In this document: positions 28,364 to 37,599 of the stretch, piece after piece
Position numbering within the stretch: the stretch's first letter is position 1
Layout: the number at the start of each line of letters is the position of its first letter
NCBI RefSeq assembly: GCF_003600355.1
Contig: NZ_CP032416.1
Coordinates: 1,880,183-1,944,182, forward strand
Direction of reading: 5' to 3'
Source: Clostridium fermenticellae
GTDB taxonomy: Bacteria > Bacillota > Clostridia > Clostridiales > Clostridiaceae
Length of the DNA stretch: 64,000 nt
Position numbers and translations under genes: made by a program
The notes under the pieces: model-generated
Told to the model about the DNA's origin: nothing
Databases searched by the model: none
Seen by the model: only the letters and a program-made list of their open reading frames with translations

Positions 28364-30904
28364 CTATTTAAAATAAAGATATAAGCTGTTTATAAGGGCA
28401 ATTATTCCAGAGAAAAATATTACTATAACCCATTGTCCAATATTTAAAGGACTTGTATGGAATACTCCCTGCATAAATGGTATATATAGTACACACATAA
28501 TCATTGTTATAGATACAAGAACAGCTCCTATTAAATATTTATTTGTAAACAAATTAATTTCAAATAATGAGTGCCTTTCAGATCTGCATTCAAATACATG
28601 AATAAGCTGTGACATTATAAGTGTACATAGTGCAAGAGTTCTACACACATCTAAATCATATCTATAAAATTTTCCACTTATAAAGGCTAAAATAGTGCAT
28701 ATTCCTATTAAAGAACCTCTTATTATTATTTTTTCGCTCAAACCTCTTGCAAATATTCCCTCACTTTTGGGTCTTGGCTTACTCTCCATTATATTTCCAT
28801 CAGCTGGGTCGACTCCAAGTGCCATTGCTGGAAGTCCATCAGTTGCAAGATTAACTAACAATATTTGTATAGGAAGAAGAGGTGTATCCAAATACATAAG
28901 AGAAGCTAAGAACATAGTCAATACCTCTCCAAGATTACACGAAAGAAGATATCTTATAAATTTTCTTATATTATCATAGATTGTTCTTCCTTCTTCTACT
29001 GCAGAAACTATAGTGGAAAAATTGTCATCCAAAAGTATCATAGATGATGCTTCTTTAGTGACATCTGTACCAGAAATGCCCATAGCGACTCCAATGTCAG
29101 CTTCCTTTACTGCCGGTGCGTCATTAACACCATCACCAGTCATTGCAACAATCTTACCTTTTGATTTAAGTATTTTTACAATTCTAAGCTTATGTCCAGG
29201 ATTTACACGTGCAAACACAGAAATATGTTCTATTTTATTTGAAAGTTGCTTATCTGTTAAATCATCAAGTTCAGACCCTGTTATGACCTGAGTTGTATCA
29301 CTGCATATGTCAAGTTCTTTAGCTATTGCAAAAGCAGTATTCTTATGATCTCCTGTTATCATTATAGGCTTTATACCAGCCATTTTACATTTAAGTACAG
29401 CATCTTTTGCTTCACGCCTAGGAGGATCTATTATACCTGCGATACCCAAAAATATCAAATTTTCCTCCATACTTTTTCCTTTAACAATCCCCTTTTCCTT
29501 ATATGCTCCAGCTATACACCTGAGTGCTTTAAATGACATATTTTCTAATGCCTTACTTACATTTTCCCTATACTCAGAAGTAAGCAATTTAACCTCTCCA
29601 TTATCCAAAATGTATTTACATTTCATAATTACTCTTTCAGGTGCACCTTTAACATAGCAAATATCTTTATTATTCTCTCTTACTATTACTGACATCATTT
29701 TTCTATCTGAATCAAACGGATTGTCATATATCCTTCTAGATTTCTCAAGAAAACTTTTTAATAACTTATTATCCTTAAAATAAGCTTTTATAAGTGCTGT
29801 TTCAGTGGGATCTCCAAATAGTCCTTTTGAAATATCTTTCTGATTAAAATCGTAATCACAATCATTGCAATAAACAAATGCTTTTTTAAGTAGGGCATTT
29901 TCAGGAACTCTTTCTTTATCTGTATAATATATATTTCTATTAAAATACATAGCTTTCACCGTCATTTTGTTTTCAGTAAGTGTTCCTGTTTTATCACTGC
30001 ATATTATAGATGTACACCCAAGAGTTTCTACCGCCGGGAGCTTTCTAACTAAAGCATTTCTCTTTAACATTCTTGATACTCCGAGTGCCAGGGCAACTGT
30101 CACTATTGCTGTAAGTCCTTCTGGAATAGCTGCAACAGCTAAACTCACTCCAAGCAGAAACATCTGATACTTGTCTTCTCCTCTCCATATTCCAGTCAAG
30201 GTTACAATAACACATATGGCTATACATATTACGACAAGTATTTTTCCAAGTGAAGCCAGCTTTTCTTTTAGAGGGGACCTTTCATTTTCTATACTATCTA
30301 ACATACCAGCTATTTTTCCCATTTCAGTTTTCATACCTGTTTGCACTATTCTTCCCTTTGCTTTACCTGTAAGTGCTATAGTACCCATATAAACAAGATT
30401 ATCCTTAGCTCCCGAATTTTTATTTACCCCAACAGACTCACCAGTTAAAATCGATTCATCTACCATAAAATTGCTGTCCTCTATAAGCATGCAATCTGCT
30501 GGCACTCTATCACCACTTTCAACTATAACTAAATCACCAATGACAAGCTCTTCAGTATTTATTACTTTTACAAAGCCATCTCTAATAACTTTTGCTGTTG
30601 GAGATGACATCTTTTTTAATGCCTCAAGTGATCTCTCTGTTCTGTATTCCTGTACAAATCCAAGTATAGCATTCATAATCACAATTATAAGTATAGTTAT
30701 ACAATCTGCTTTTTCTCCCATAAAACCAGATATAATAGTTGCAGCAATAAGTACCCAAGTTATGAAATCATTAAACTGTGAAATGAATATTTTAATTGGA
30801 GATATTTTTTTCTTTTTTTGTAGTGTATTTGATCCATATTTTTGTAATCTTCTCTCAGCTTCCTTTTGACTAAGTCCACTACGAATTTCTTTTTCGTTTA
30901 TCAA
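28364..30904 (-). CDS. Calcium-type cation-transporting P-type ATPase (P2A)
   Basis: This 846-residue pump has the phosphorylation motif CSDKTGTLTENKM, the TGES loop (DESILTGESVG) and the hinge MTGDGVNDAPAVKEADIGVAMG. The ion-site residues are of SERCA type: PEGL in M4 (AVAAIPEGLTAIV) and NLATDGLPA in M6. It most likely exports Ca2+ from the cell. Ten membrane segments are visible. The start is a TTG with TTGGAGGG upstream. Monocistronic. Confidence 0.93.
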   Translation of the reverse strand: MINEKEIRSGLSQKEAERRLQKYGSNTLQKKKKISPIKIFISQFNDFITWVLIAATIISGFMGEKADCITILIIVIMNAILGFVQEYRTERSLEALKKMSSPTAKVIRDGFVKVINTEELVIGDLVIVESGDRVPADCMLIEDSNFMVDESILTGESVGVNKNSGAKDNLVYMGTIALTGKAKGRIVQTGMKTEMGKIAGMLDSIENERSPLKEKLASLGKILVVICIAICVIVTLTGIWRGEDKYQMFLLGVSLAVAAIPEGLTAIVTVALALGVSRMLKRNALVRKLPAVETLGCTSIICSDKTGTLTENKMTVKAMYFNRNIYYTDKERVPENALLKKAFVYCNDCDYDFNQKDISKGLFGDPTETALIKAYFKDNKLLKSFLEKSRRIYDNPFDSDRKMMSVIVRENNKDICYVKGAPERVIMKCKYILDNGEVKLLTSEYRENVSKALENMSFKALRCIAGAYKEKGIVKGKSMEENLIFLGIAGIIDPPRREAKDAVLKCKMAGIKPIMITGDHKNTAFAIAKELDICSDTTQVITGSELDDLTDKQLSNKIEHISVFARVNPGHKLRIVKILKSKGKIVAMTGDGVNDAPAVKEADIGVAMGISGTDVTKEASSMILLDDNFSTIVSAVEEGRTIYDNIRKFIRYLLSCNLGEVLTMFLASLMYLDTPLLPIQILLVNLATDGLPAMALGVDPADGNIMESKPRPKSEGIFARGLSEKIIIRGSLIGICTILAFISGKFYRYDLDVCRTLALCTLIMSQLIHVFECRSERHSLFEINLFTNKYLIGAVLVSITMIMCVLYIPFMQGVFHTSPLNIGQWVIVIFFSGIIALINSLYLYFK

Positions 30905-31041
30905 TTCTATCCCTCCAAAAAATCATAGATTAAAACTCACAATCTAATGTAAATATATGATTATCAAATACATTATTATGATTAAAACTATAATTCATAA
31001 ATTATGCGGCTGAAGAATAAAAATTGATAATACAAGTTTAT

Positions 31042-31200
31042 TATAGGGTTTATAAATGAAAAGTTAATCTATCCACCGGGAGATGCTGCCAAAATCCGGT
31101 ACTATGAATGCAAGCTTAGATTTACTAGAAATTTTTTACGTGACGTATTTTGGAAATCCCGGCCGGAGCATAAGTTAAGCTTTCAGTTACAAACCCCATA
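31042..31200. repeat. MITE-like element, copy D, internally deleted (CCGG subfamily)
   Basis: A 159-bp copy starts TATAGGGTTTATAAATGAAA and ends GCTTTCAGTTACAAACCCCATA, with the CCGGCCGG-type arm variant also seen in copy A. The central AAAATCTAAGCAGATTTT block is missing. It fills half of the 315-bp gap between the P-ATPase and crp-like genes, 20 bp from the crp-like stop codon. I see nothing else in the gap. Confidence 0.8.
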
Positions 31201-31219
31201 CTATTTATTTTTAATCACC

Positions 31220-31903
31220 TTATAGTGTTAATTTAAAATCACAATCATTAATTTCATTAACTTCTCTTACACCTGCGGATAGCTTGTATAAATAGTCTCT
31301 ATTTAAAATAATAAGTGAATTTTTATTTTTCCTTATATAATTTTTGCTTATAAAGTTATTCATTATATTATATAAATTTTTCCTACTTACAGATAAAATT
31401 TTACAAAGATTATACATGCTTTTGAACTTGAATATACCGTTTTCAGAATTTTTTAAGATGTAAAAAGCAAATGTTTCTTCTTGTTTAAACATGTCCTTCA
31501 TTATTAATTTCTTGTACATATAATATATTCTTCTACTAGTCTTAAATAAGAAGATTTTTAAAAACTCAGGGTCTTTTTCCAGCTTTTTAAAAGTATCTTT
31601 GCCTATTTTTAATAATGTAACATCACTTATAGCAATAATATCGCAAAATAAATTTTGTTCATACATATAACTAATTTTTCCCACGAATTCATTTTTAGAA
31701 AGTTCATCTACTAAAAAACTTTTTCCAAATTTAGTTACACATTCTACTTTAACATTTCCATCCAATATAAAAAAAATTTCTTCAAGATTTTCACTAGAAT
31801 GGGTTATATATTGTCGTCTTTTATAATTCACAATAGATATTTCATTTATATAATCCTTTATATAATCATATATAAAAATGTTTTTTATTTTATCTAACTC
31901 CAT
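31220..31903 (-). CDS. Crp/Fnr-family transcriptional regulator
   Basis: A 227-residue protein with an N-terminal cyclic-nucleotide-binding-type beta barrel (about 25-125), a long helix and a C-terminal winged helix. The recognition helix region is MYNLCKILSVSRKNLYNIMNNF. No cysteine cluster for Fe-S is seen at the N-terminus, so it is not a classical FNR; the effector is unknown. The ATG at 31903 has AAAGGTGA seven bases upstream. It follows buk by 140 bp. The last 14 codons and the 3' flank recur in damaged form upstream of hpdB. Confidence 0.88.
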   Translation of the reverse strand: MELDKIKNIFIYDYIKDYINEISIVNYKRRQYITHSSENLEEIFFILDGNVKVECVTKFGKSFLVDELSKNEFVGKISYMYEQNLFCDIIAISDVTLLKIGKDTFKKLEKDPEFLKIFLFKTSRRIYYMYKKLIMKDMFKQEETFAFYILKNSENGIFKFKSMYNLCKILSVSRKNLYNIMNNFISKNYIRKNKNSLIILNRDYLYKLSAGVREVNEINDCDFKLTL

Positions 31904-32043
31904 ATACAAATCACCTTTTAAAAATATATGTTTATATTAAAATAAATAACTAGTAATCTAAAAACGCAATTACTTAGTTATTTATTTCTTAATATAAACT
32001 CCTATTCTTAATATAACACATTTTATTCTTAATATGACATATC

Positions 32044-33114
32044 TTATTCTTCAATATATTCCTTTGCTTCTTCTTCACCCTTTAATACTCTAAGTATTCC
32101 TAAAGCTAAAGATTCCATTTCATTTTCACCAGGCATAATTTCAACCGGTGCAATGAATTCAACACGCTTTTTAATCCATCTGGTTATCATATCAGAATAT
32201 GCTATGCCCCCTGTAATAACAATAACATCTACCTTACCTTCTACTACTGTTGAAAGTTCTCCTATTCCTTTAGCAATTTGATATGCCATAGCTTCATAAA
32301 CAAGTTTTGCTCTTTCATCCCCATTTTTAATCATTTTTTCAACTTCTCTAGCATCAACAGTGTTAAGATAAGCTTTTAATCCACCATTTCCTCTTAGTTT
32401 TTTCTTCATAGTCTTTTTATCATATTTCCCTGAATAGCAAAGATCTATAAGTGCATTGCAAGGAACTCTTCCAGCCCTTTCAGGTGAAAATGGTCCTTCA
32501 TCATCTGCCATTATATCTACCATTTGTCCTTTTCTATGGACATTTACTGATATTCCTCCACCTAAGTGAGCCACAATAAAGTTCATATCTGAATATTTTT
32601 TGCCATATTTTTTTGCAACCTTCATTGCCATAGCTCTAGTATTTAATGCATGACTGGTGCTTGTTCTTGGTATATCCGGCATACCCGATATACGGGCAAT
32701 ATCTTTTAATTCATCCACTCTGACAGAATCATATATATAAGCTGATACTCCAATAGAATTTGCTATTTCATAAGCAATTAATGCTCCCAAATTTGAAGCA
32801 TGCCCTACTATTGGATTATTTTTTAGTCTATCCACCATTGTCTCATTAACTTTATAAGCTCCAGATTTTACCTTTGGTACCATTCCACCTCTTCCAACAA
32901 CCGCATCTAATTCTTTAACTTCATACCCATTATTCTTTAAAAATGAAAGAACAATATCTTTTCTCATATCAAATTGATCTGCAACATTATCATATCTTTC
33001 AATTTCTTCAACTAGATGGTCCAATGTTTTGCAAAACACTTCTTTTTCATCCTTATATAATGCTATTTTTGTAGAAGTAGATCCCGGATTAATTGCTAAT
33101 ATCTTATAACTCAT
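32044..33114 (-). CDS. buk: Butyrate (branched-chain acyl) kinase
   Basis: It converts an acyl phosphate and ADP to the free acid and ATP. The 356-residue ASKHA-fold enzyme begins with AINPGSTSTKIALYKDE and has GRGGMVPKV and AHLGGGISVNVHRKGQMVD. It is the last enzyme of the sigma-54 operon started at ptb, so together they give one ATP per acyl-CoA. Adjacency to a 2-oxoacid:ferredoxin oxidoreductase suggests that isobutyrate, isovalerate or 2-methylbutyrate, rather than butyrate, is the usual product (inference). Confidence 0.93.
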   Translation of the reverse strand: MSYKILAINPGSTSTKIALYKDEKEVFCKTLDHLVEEIERYDNVADQFDMRKDIVLSFLKNNGYEVKELDAVVGRGGMVPKVKSGAYKVNETMVDRLKNNPIVGHASNLGALIAYEIANSIGVSAYIYDSVRVDELKDIARISGMPDIPRTSTSHALNTRAMAMKVAKKYGKKYSDMNFIVAHLGGGISVNVHRKGQMVDIMADDEGPFSPERAGRVPCNALIDLCYSGKYDKKTMKKKLRGNGGLKAYLNTVDAREVEKMIKNGDERAKLVYEAMAYQIAKGIGELSTVVEGKVDVIVITGGIAYSDMITRWIKKRVEFIAPVEIMPGENEMESLALGILRVLKGEEEAKEYIEE

Positions 33115-33126
33115 TTACTAAGCCTC

Positions 33127-33672
33127 CTATTTCTGAGACCTTCCAATTTCAAGTCCTTTTTCAAAGGCTTGTTTGTTTAATGGAAGTAATTTTGGTTTTC
33201 TGCTAAGTTTATGTTCAACTGTTTTCCAAACAATTTCAGGAGAAATAATCTCAGTAAATCCTACATATACACCAAGCATAATAACATTAAGAACTTTTGC
33301 ATTCCCAAGTTCAAGAGCAAGCTCTGTTACAGGCGCAGAAATGATTTTAATATCTTTCCTTATAATTTCTTTCTTAACAATTGAACTGTTAATAAAAAGT
33401 CTGCCGCCTTCTTTTAATGTATCAAGAAATTTATCTAATGATGGTTCATTCATAATAATCAAATCATCCATAATGTCACCTAAAGGTGCTCCTATCATTT
33501 CGTCCGAAATAACAACGAAGCAGTTTGCTGTACCACCACGCTGCTCAGCTCCATATGATGGGAAGAAAGTAACATTTTTATCCGTAGAATCACAGGTTGC
33601 AGATGCTAAAAATTTTCCAAGTGTCATAACACCCTGTCCGCCAAATCCGGCAACACACAAGTTTGTTTCCAT
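33127..33672 (-). CDS. 2-oxoacid:ferredoxin oxidoreductase, gamma subunit
   Basis: The 181-residue subunit has the family signature VAGFGGQGVMTLGKFLA near the N-terminus and SYGAEQRGGTANC. In four-subunit enzymes it completes the active site with the alpha and beta subunits and helps bind CoA. It lies 12 bp before buk and 17 bp after the beta gene. The subunit set (delta-alpha-beta-gamma as separate genes) fits VOR/KOR enzymes. Confidence 0.93.
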   Translation of the reverse strand: METNLCVAGFGGQGVMTLGKFLASATCDSTDKNVTFFPSYGAEQRGGTANCFVVISDEMIGAPLGDIMDDLIIMNEPSLDKFLDTLKEGGRLFINSSIVKKEIIRKDIKIISAPVTELALELGNAKVLNVIMLGVYVGFTEIISPEIVWKTVEHKLSRKPKLLPLNKQAFEKGLEIGRSQK

Positions 33673-33689
33673 ATCCTTTAACCTCCTTA

Positions 33690-34427
33690 TTATTTATCTC
33701 TTATTACCCCTAATGGATATTCTGGAATCATTTTTTTATCAATAAATTCAAGTGCATCCAGTGGTTCAAGTCCCCAGTTTGTTGGGCAGCTTGTTATGAT
33801 TTCAACCATTGAAAATCCTTTACCATTTAACTGATTCTCAAAAGCTTTTCTGATTGCATTTTTAGTCTTAATTACATTTCCCGGAGTATTACAGCTTGTA
33901 CGTTCTAAATATGCTGGAGCTGTAAGCTGATTTAATATTTCGCACATATGCATTGGATAGCCATGTTCTTCAGCTATACGTCCTTTAGGAGCTGTACTTG
34001 CTTTCATACCCATTAATGTAGTAGGTGCCATCTGACCTCCTGTCATACCATAAATACCATTGTTTATGAAAATGACAGTAATATTTTCACCACGATTTGC
34101 CGCTGAAACTGATTCAGCAAGTCCGATAGAAGCAAAATCGCCATCTCCCTGATACGTATAAACCAATGTATCTGAATTTGCTCTTTTAATACCTGTTGCA
34201 ACTGCACAAGCACGTCCATGAGGAGCAGTTATAGTGTCATATGCAATGTAATCCATATGAAGTCCACAACATCCGATACCAAGAACACAGGCAGCTTTTT
34301 GAGCAAGATTCATTTCTTCTAAAACTTCACCTATTAATTTAATAACTGTACTATGCATACATCCCGGGCAGAAACCGGAAACTTTATCTTCTTGAATTGT
34401 TTTTGTTCTTGCATAAACTTCTTCCAT
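33690..34427 (-). CDS. 2-oxoacid:ferredoxin oxidoreductase, beta subunit (TPP-binding)
   Basis: The 245-residue subunit binds thiamine diphosphate through GDGDFASIGLAES...NNGIYGMTGGQ. Cysteines at CPGCMHS and GIGCCG are typical of the beta subunits. It decarboxylates a 2-oxoacid and passes electrons to the Fe-S subunit. Sequence alone does not separate branched-chain (VOR) from 2-oxoglutarate (KOR) use; the ptb-buk context argues for branched-chain or similar acids. Confidence 0.93.
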   Translation of the reverse strand: MEEVYARTKTIQEDKVSGFCPGCMHSTVIKLIGEVLEEMNLAQKAACVLGIGCCGLHMDYIAYDTITAPHGRACAVATGIKRANSDTLVYTYQGDGDFASIGLAESVSAANRGENITVIFINNGIYGMTGGQMAPTTLMGMKASTAPKGRIAEEHGYPMHMCEILNQLTAPAYLERTSCNTPGNVIKTKNAIRKAFENQLNGKGFSMVEIITSCPTNWGLEPLDALEFIDKKMIPEYPLGVIRDK

Positions 34428-34430
34428 CTT

Positions 34431-35519
34431 CTATCCCCTCCTAGTTTTTATCCATTTTTTAATAGTTTTAATAACAGCTTCACGGCTCATAATGTTGCCG
34501 CCTGAACACAGACATGTATCAATTGGGCAGCGCTCTTTAACGCCTTTTTCCACATCATGTAAAAACTGAGCTGGAATAGACATTTCAACATCAATAACAA
34601 CTTTACACACATCATAATTGATATTATCAAATGTCTTATATGGAAAAGGATTTACAGTAATTGGTCTTATTAATCCAACTTTGATACCCTCTCTGCGAAG
34701 AATATCAACAACTGATTTTGATACACGAGCTGAAATACCATAAGCTGCAATAACAATCTCTGCGTCTTCTACCATATATTCTTCTACTTGTACATCTTTT
34801 TCCCATGAATCATATAAAGCAGCAGCTTCTTCATTTACACTCTGCATTTTACTTGTTAACCATTGACCTGGTTGAATCCATGATCTATTCTTATAGTCTA
34901 ATTTATGACCTATACAAGCCCAGTCTTTGTTAGCTTCTTTTAAAGCAGTAACCTCTTCATCCGTTTTCATTTCAGGCAGCACAACTGGTTCCATCATTGT
35001 TCCAATAACACCATCACAAAGAATTAAAACAGGGTTTTTGTCTCTTTGTGCATAATCAAATGCTTTGTACGTTAAATCAACAGCCTCCTGAACTGTAGAT
35101 GGAGCAAATACTAACATTTCAAATCCACCATTACCTGAAGCTTTTGTTGCTTGAAGATAATCCTGCTGGGCTGGTTGAATGGAGCCTACACCAGGACCTC
35201 CACGTGATATATTGGCATACACCATTGGTATACGTGCTGATGCACAATATGAAATTCCTTCACTTTTTAGTGATATACCACAACTCGATGATGATGTCAT
35301 CGCTCTTGTTCCTGTTGAAGCAGCACCATAAACCATGTTTACAGAAGCAACTTCGCTTTCACCTTGTACGAAATTTCCTCCCACTTCAGGAAATCTTCTT
35401 GAAAAATATTCTGGAATTTCATTCTGTGGTGTAATAGGATATCCGGCGAAAAATCTACAGCCGGCTCTAACAGCTGCTTCTGCAATAGCTTCGCAGCCTT
35501 TCATAAATACTCTAGACAT
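34431..35519 (-). CDS. 2-oxoacid:ferredoxin oxidoreductase, alpha subunit
   Basis: The 362-residue subunit carries the pyrimidine-binding half of the TPP fold with GCEAIAEAAVRAGCRFFAGYPITPQNEIPEYF at the N-terminus. A SSSSCGISLKSEGISY segment and a C-terminal transketolase-like domain (about 235-350) follow. Three bases separate it from the beta gene, so the subunits are co-translated. AAAGGAGG precedes the start. Confidence 0.93.
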   Translation of the reverse strand: MSRVFMKGCEAIAEAAVRAGCRFFAGYPITPQNEIPEYFSRRFPEVGGNFVQGESEVASVNMVYGAASTGTRAMTSSSSCGISLKSEGISYCASARIPMVYANISRGGPGVGSIQPAQQDYLQATKASGNGGFEMLVFAPSTVQEAVDLTYKAFDYAQRDKNPVLILCDGVIGTMMEPVVLPEMKTDEEVTALKEANKDWACIGHKLDYKNRSWIQPGQWLTSKMQSVNEEAAALYDSWEKDVQVEEYMVEDAEIVIAAYGISARVSKSVVDILRREGIKVGLIRPITVNPFPYKTFDNINYDVCKVVIDVEMSIPAQFLHDVEKGVKERCPIDTCLCSGGNIMSREAVIKTIKKWIKTRRG

Positions 35520-35539
35520 TTTTCTTTTCCTCCTTTTAA

Positions 35540-35743
35540 TTATTTATACACTTCAATTGCTGCATCCGGACACATTCTTGCACACATACAGCATCCGATA
35601 CAAGCATCCATATTAACCGGTACTACATACTCATAGCCCTTTGAATTTACTTCATGTCCTACAGAAAGTACGCCCCTAGGGCAAAACTTAATACAATATT
35701 GACAACTCTTACAGCTTTCTGATCTAATTTCTACCTTTGCCAT
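35540..35743 (-). CDS. 2-oxoacid:ferredoxin oxidoreductase, delta subunit (2[4Fe-4S])
   Basis: A 67-residue bacterial ferredoxin with two complete CxxCxxCxxxCP clusters, CKSCQYCIKFCP and CIGCCMCARMCP. As the delta subunit it relays electrons from the TPP centre to free ferredoxin. It is separated from the alpha gene by 20 bp. Confidence 0.95.
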   Translation of the reverse strand: MAKVEIRSESCKSCQYCIKFCPRGVLSVGHEVNSKGYEYVVPVNMDACIGCCMCARMCPDAAIEVYK

Positions 35744-35803
35744 TTTTATAAAACTCTCCTTTCATAGTTAATCAATCCTTTTTAATCAAAAACTTATCAC
35801 AAA

Positions 35804-36496
35804 TTATTGGTTCCATGGATATGTCAGATATAAATGAATAGGCATCAAGGGAACATCTGTTTTAGCTTTTACGTTCTCATATAACGCATCACTAACACAG
35901 GTAAAATCTATATTCATCAGTGATCCAAGCATTTCAACCGTTTTTAAATTTCCTTCTAATACTTCTTCTGCTGTCGTGGAAATCCCATTGTTAGGATTAC
36001 TTATTATGTGCACTTTATCTAGTTTAATATGAGATATTTGAAGTATTGATGAGAGTGTTTCATCAATATGGTTTAAATTATCTGACCAAGGCCTGTATAC
36101 ATTCAGCACATAATACACAATTGTATTATCCTGATTTACTTTAGGAGCAAATCCCCCTATAGCACGTGCACCTATGTCATTCCCACCAATATCCATAATT
36201 ACATAGCAATTTTCATCCTTTAGTAAAAGGTTGACGCCGCCTACAACCGTTGGCGCATCAAAAAACTGTTCTTCATGGTGAAATATAATACCAATTTCCT
36301 CAAGCTCTGTTTTTACATCTCTGGATCTAAACAATGGTTTGGTCATATCCATGTCAAAAAAATGTACTGGTTTCTCATTAAGACGAGCAAGGGATTTTGC
36401 AAAATTTATTGCAATCTCACTTTTGCCGCTTCCAGCCTCACCAACAAAAATAAAATTTGATTTATTTATTATGAATCTTTTATAATCACCATTCAT
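35804..36496 (-). CDS. P-loop ATPase of the MinD/CobQ type, unknown role
   Basis: The 230-residue protein has a Walker A loop FVGEAGSGKSEIAINFAKSL, a Walker B-like YVIMDIGGNDIGARAIGGF, and DMDMTKPLFRSRD after the first helix, as in SIMIBI ATPases. It lacks the deviant MinD lysine at the loop start. It lies within the ptb-oxidoreductase-buk transcript, 47 bp from ptb. I know no established function; a role in assembling or activating the Fe-S oxidoreductase is a guess from position only. Confidence 0.85.
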   Translation of the reverse strand: MNGDYKRFIINKSNFIFVGEAGSGKSEIAINFAKSLARLNEKPVHFFDMDMTKPLFRSRDVKTELEEIGIIFHHEEQFFDAPTVVGGVNLLLKDENCYVIMDIGGNDIGARAIGGFAPKVNQDNTIVYYVLNVYRPWSDNLNHIDETLSSILQISHIKLDKVHIISNPNNGISTTAEEVLEGNLKTVEMLGSLMNIDFTCVSDALYENVKAKTDVPLMPIHLYLTYPWNQ

Positions 36497-36543
36497 AAGC
36501 GGCCTCCTTTAATTATTTTCCTCATTCCACTTTACACAATTCA

Positions 36544-37449
36544 TTACCTGGCAGCTGATGCAGATAGTACTAGTGATAGATATTTTTCTTCAGCTGAAGA
36601 TCCTCTAGAAGTCAAAACAATAGGAACTTTAGCTCCAACTATAAGGCCAGCCATCTTCCCACCTGCAGAGCAAATTAGAGCTTTTCCAAGTATATTTCCA
36701 GCAGTAATGTTTGGAAAAATTAAAACATCTGCATCACCTACTACAGGACTACTGTATCCTTTTATTTCTGCTGACTCTTTACTCATAGTCAAGTCATAAG
36801 ATATAGGCCCCTCGACAATACAATTTTTTATTTCTCCTTTTTGATTCATTTCTTTTAATAGACCTGCATCAACAGATTCAGGCATTTTAGGATTAACCTT
36901 TTCAACAGCTGCTAAAACTGCAACTTTTGGTTTTTCATATCCCATATCTATGAGCGTACTAACAGCATTTTCAATAATTTGCTTTTTCTCATCCACATTT
37001 GGATACATCATCATTCCACCATCGGTAGTTACTAGTAATTTGTGATAATTAGGTATTTCATTAATAACAAAATGGGACATAACCTTCCCCGTTCTAAGTC
37101 CGTTTTCTTTATTTACCACTGCCTTTAAAAGATCGGCAGTTTGAATTTTACCCTTCATTATAAAATCTGCTTTATTGCTATTAACAAGTTCTACTGCTTT
37201 TGCTGCCGCTGCAGCACCATTCTCTGCATCAATAATAAAACTATCATCTAAATCTTCTTTTAAATCATTTAATATTTCATTTATTTTTGTTTTATTTCCT
37301 ATCAATACAGGTTCTGCTATATTATCGCCTCTAGCTTTAAATACAGCTTGCAAAGTATGTTTATCCTGTCCTGACACTACTGCTACTATTTTTTTTGATC
37401 CTGAGTTTTGAACTTTTCTAATCAATTCTTCAAAATTTTTAAATATCAT
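36544..37449 (-). CDS. ptb: Phosphate butyryltransferase (phosphotransacylase)
   Basis: It converts acyl-CoA and phosphate to acyl phosphate. The 301-residue protein has the PTA/PTB fold with ANIAEPVLIGNKTKI-like N-terminal sequence, VTTDGGMMMYPNVDEK and the C-terminal GDADVLIFPNITAGNILGKAL. It is the first gene after the sigma-54 promoter and has a strong ribosome site (AAGGAGGGG). With buk at the operon's end it brackets the oxidoreductase genes, giving the order 2-oxoacid, acyl-CoA, acyl-P, acid plus ATP. Confidence 0.93.
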   Translation of the reverse strand: MIFKNFEELIRKVQNSGSKKIVAVVSGQDKHTLQAVFKARGDNIAEPVLIGNKTKINEILNDLKEDLDDSFIIDAENGAAAAAKAVELVNSNKADFIMKGKIQTADLLKAVVNKENGLRTGKVMSHFVINEIPNYHKLLVTTDGGMMMYPNVDEKKQIIENAVSTLIDMGYEKPKVAVLAAVEKVNPKMPESVDAGLLKEMNQKGEIKNCIVEGPISYDLTMSKESAEIKGYSSPVVGDADVLIFPNITAGNILGKALICSAGGKMAGLIVGAKVPIVLTSRGSSAEEKYLSLVLSASAAR

Positions 37450-37483
37450 TTTACCCCTCCTTATATAGCCAATAATTTATATA

Positions 37484-37500
37484 AGCAATTTTCATGCCAA
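37484..37500 (-). promoter_or_regulatory. Sigma-54 (-24/-12) promoter of the ptb operon
   Basis: The minus strand reads TTGGCATGAAAATTGCT. The invariant GG and GC are exactly 10 bp apart, matching TGGCAY-N5-TTGC. It lies 35 bp upstream of the ptb start and directly downstream of the terminator of the sigma-54 activator gene. Confidence 0.9.
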
Positions 37501-37506
37501 AATAAG

Positions 37507-37529
37507 AAAGCAGGCCTAAAGCCTGCTTT
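37507..37529 (-). terminator. Terminator of the sigma-54 activator gene
   Basis: AAAGCAGGC pairs with GCCTGCTTT across a five-base loop, followed by CTTATTTT on the minus strand. It isolates the ptb promoter from read-through. Confidence 0.88.
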
Positions 37530-37551
37530 TGTGTAAATGTTTTTATTTTAT

Positions 37552-37589
37552 TGTTTCAGTAAATTAACTTCATGTTTCATTTTGTTTAC
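37552..37589 (-). promoter_or_regulatory. Candidate upstream activator sites for the sigma-54 regulator
   Basis: TGTTTCA occurs at 37552-37558 and again at 37573-37579, exactly 21 bp (two helical turns) apart. A related TGTTTAC is at 37583-37589. They lie about 80-115 bp upstream of the expected transcription start, where enhancer-binding proteins usually bind. Confidence 0.45.
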
Positions 37590-37599
37590 GTTATCTATA

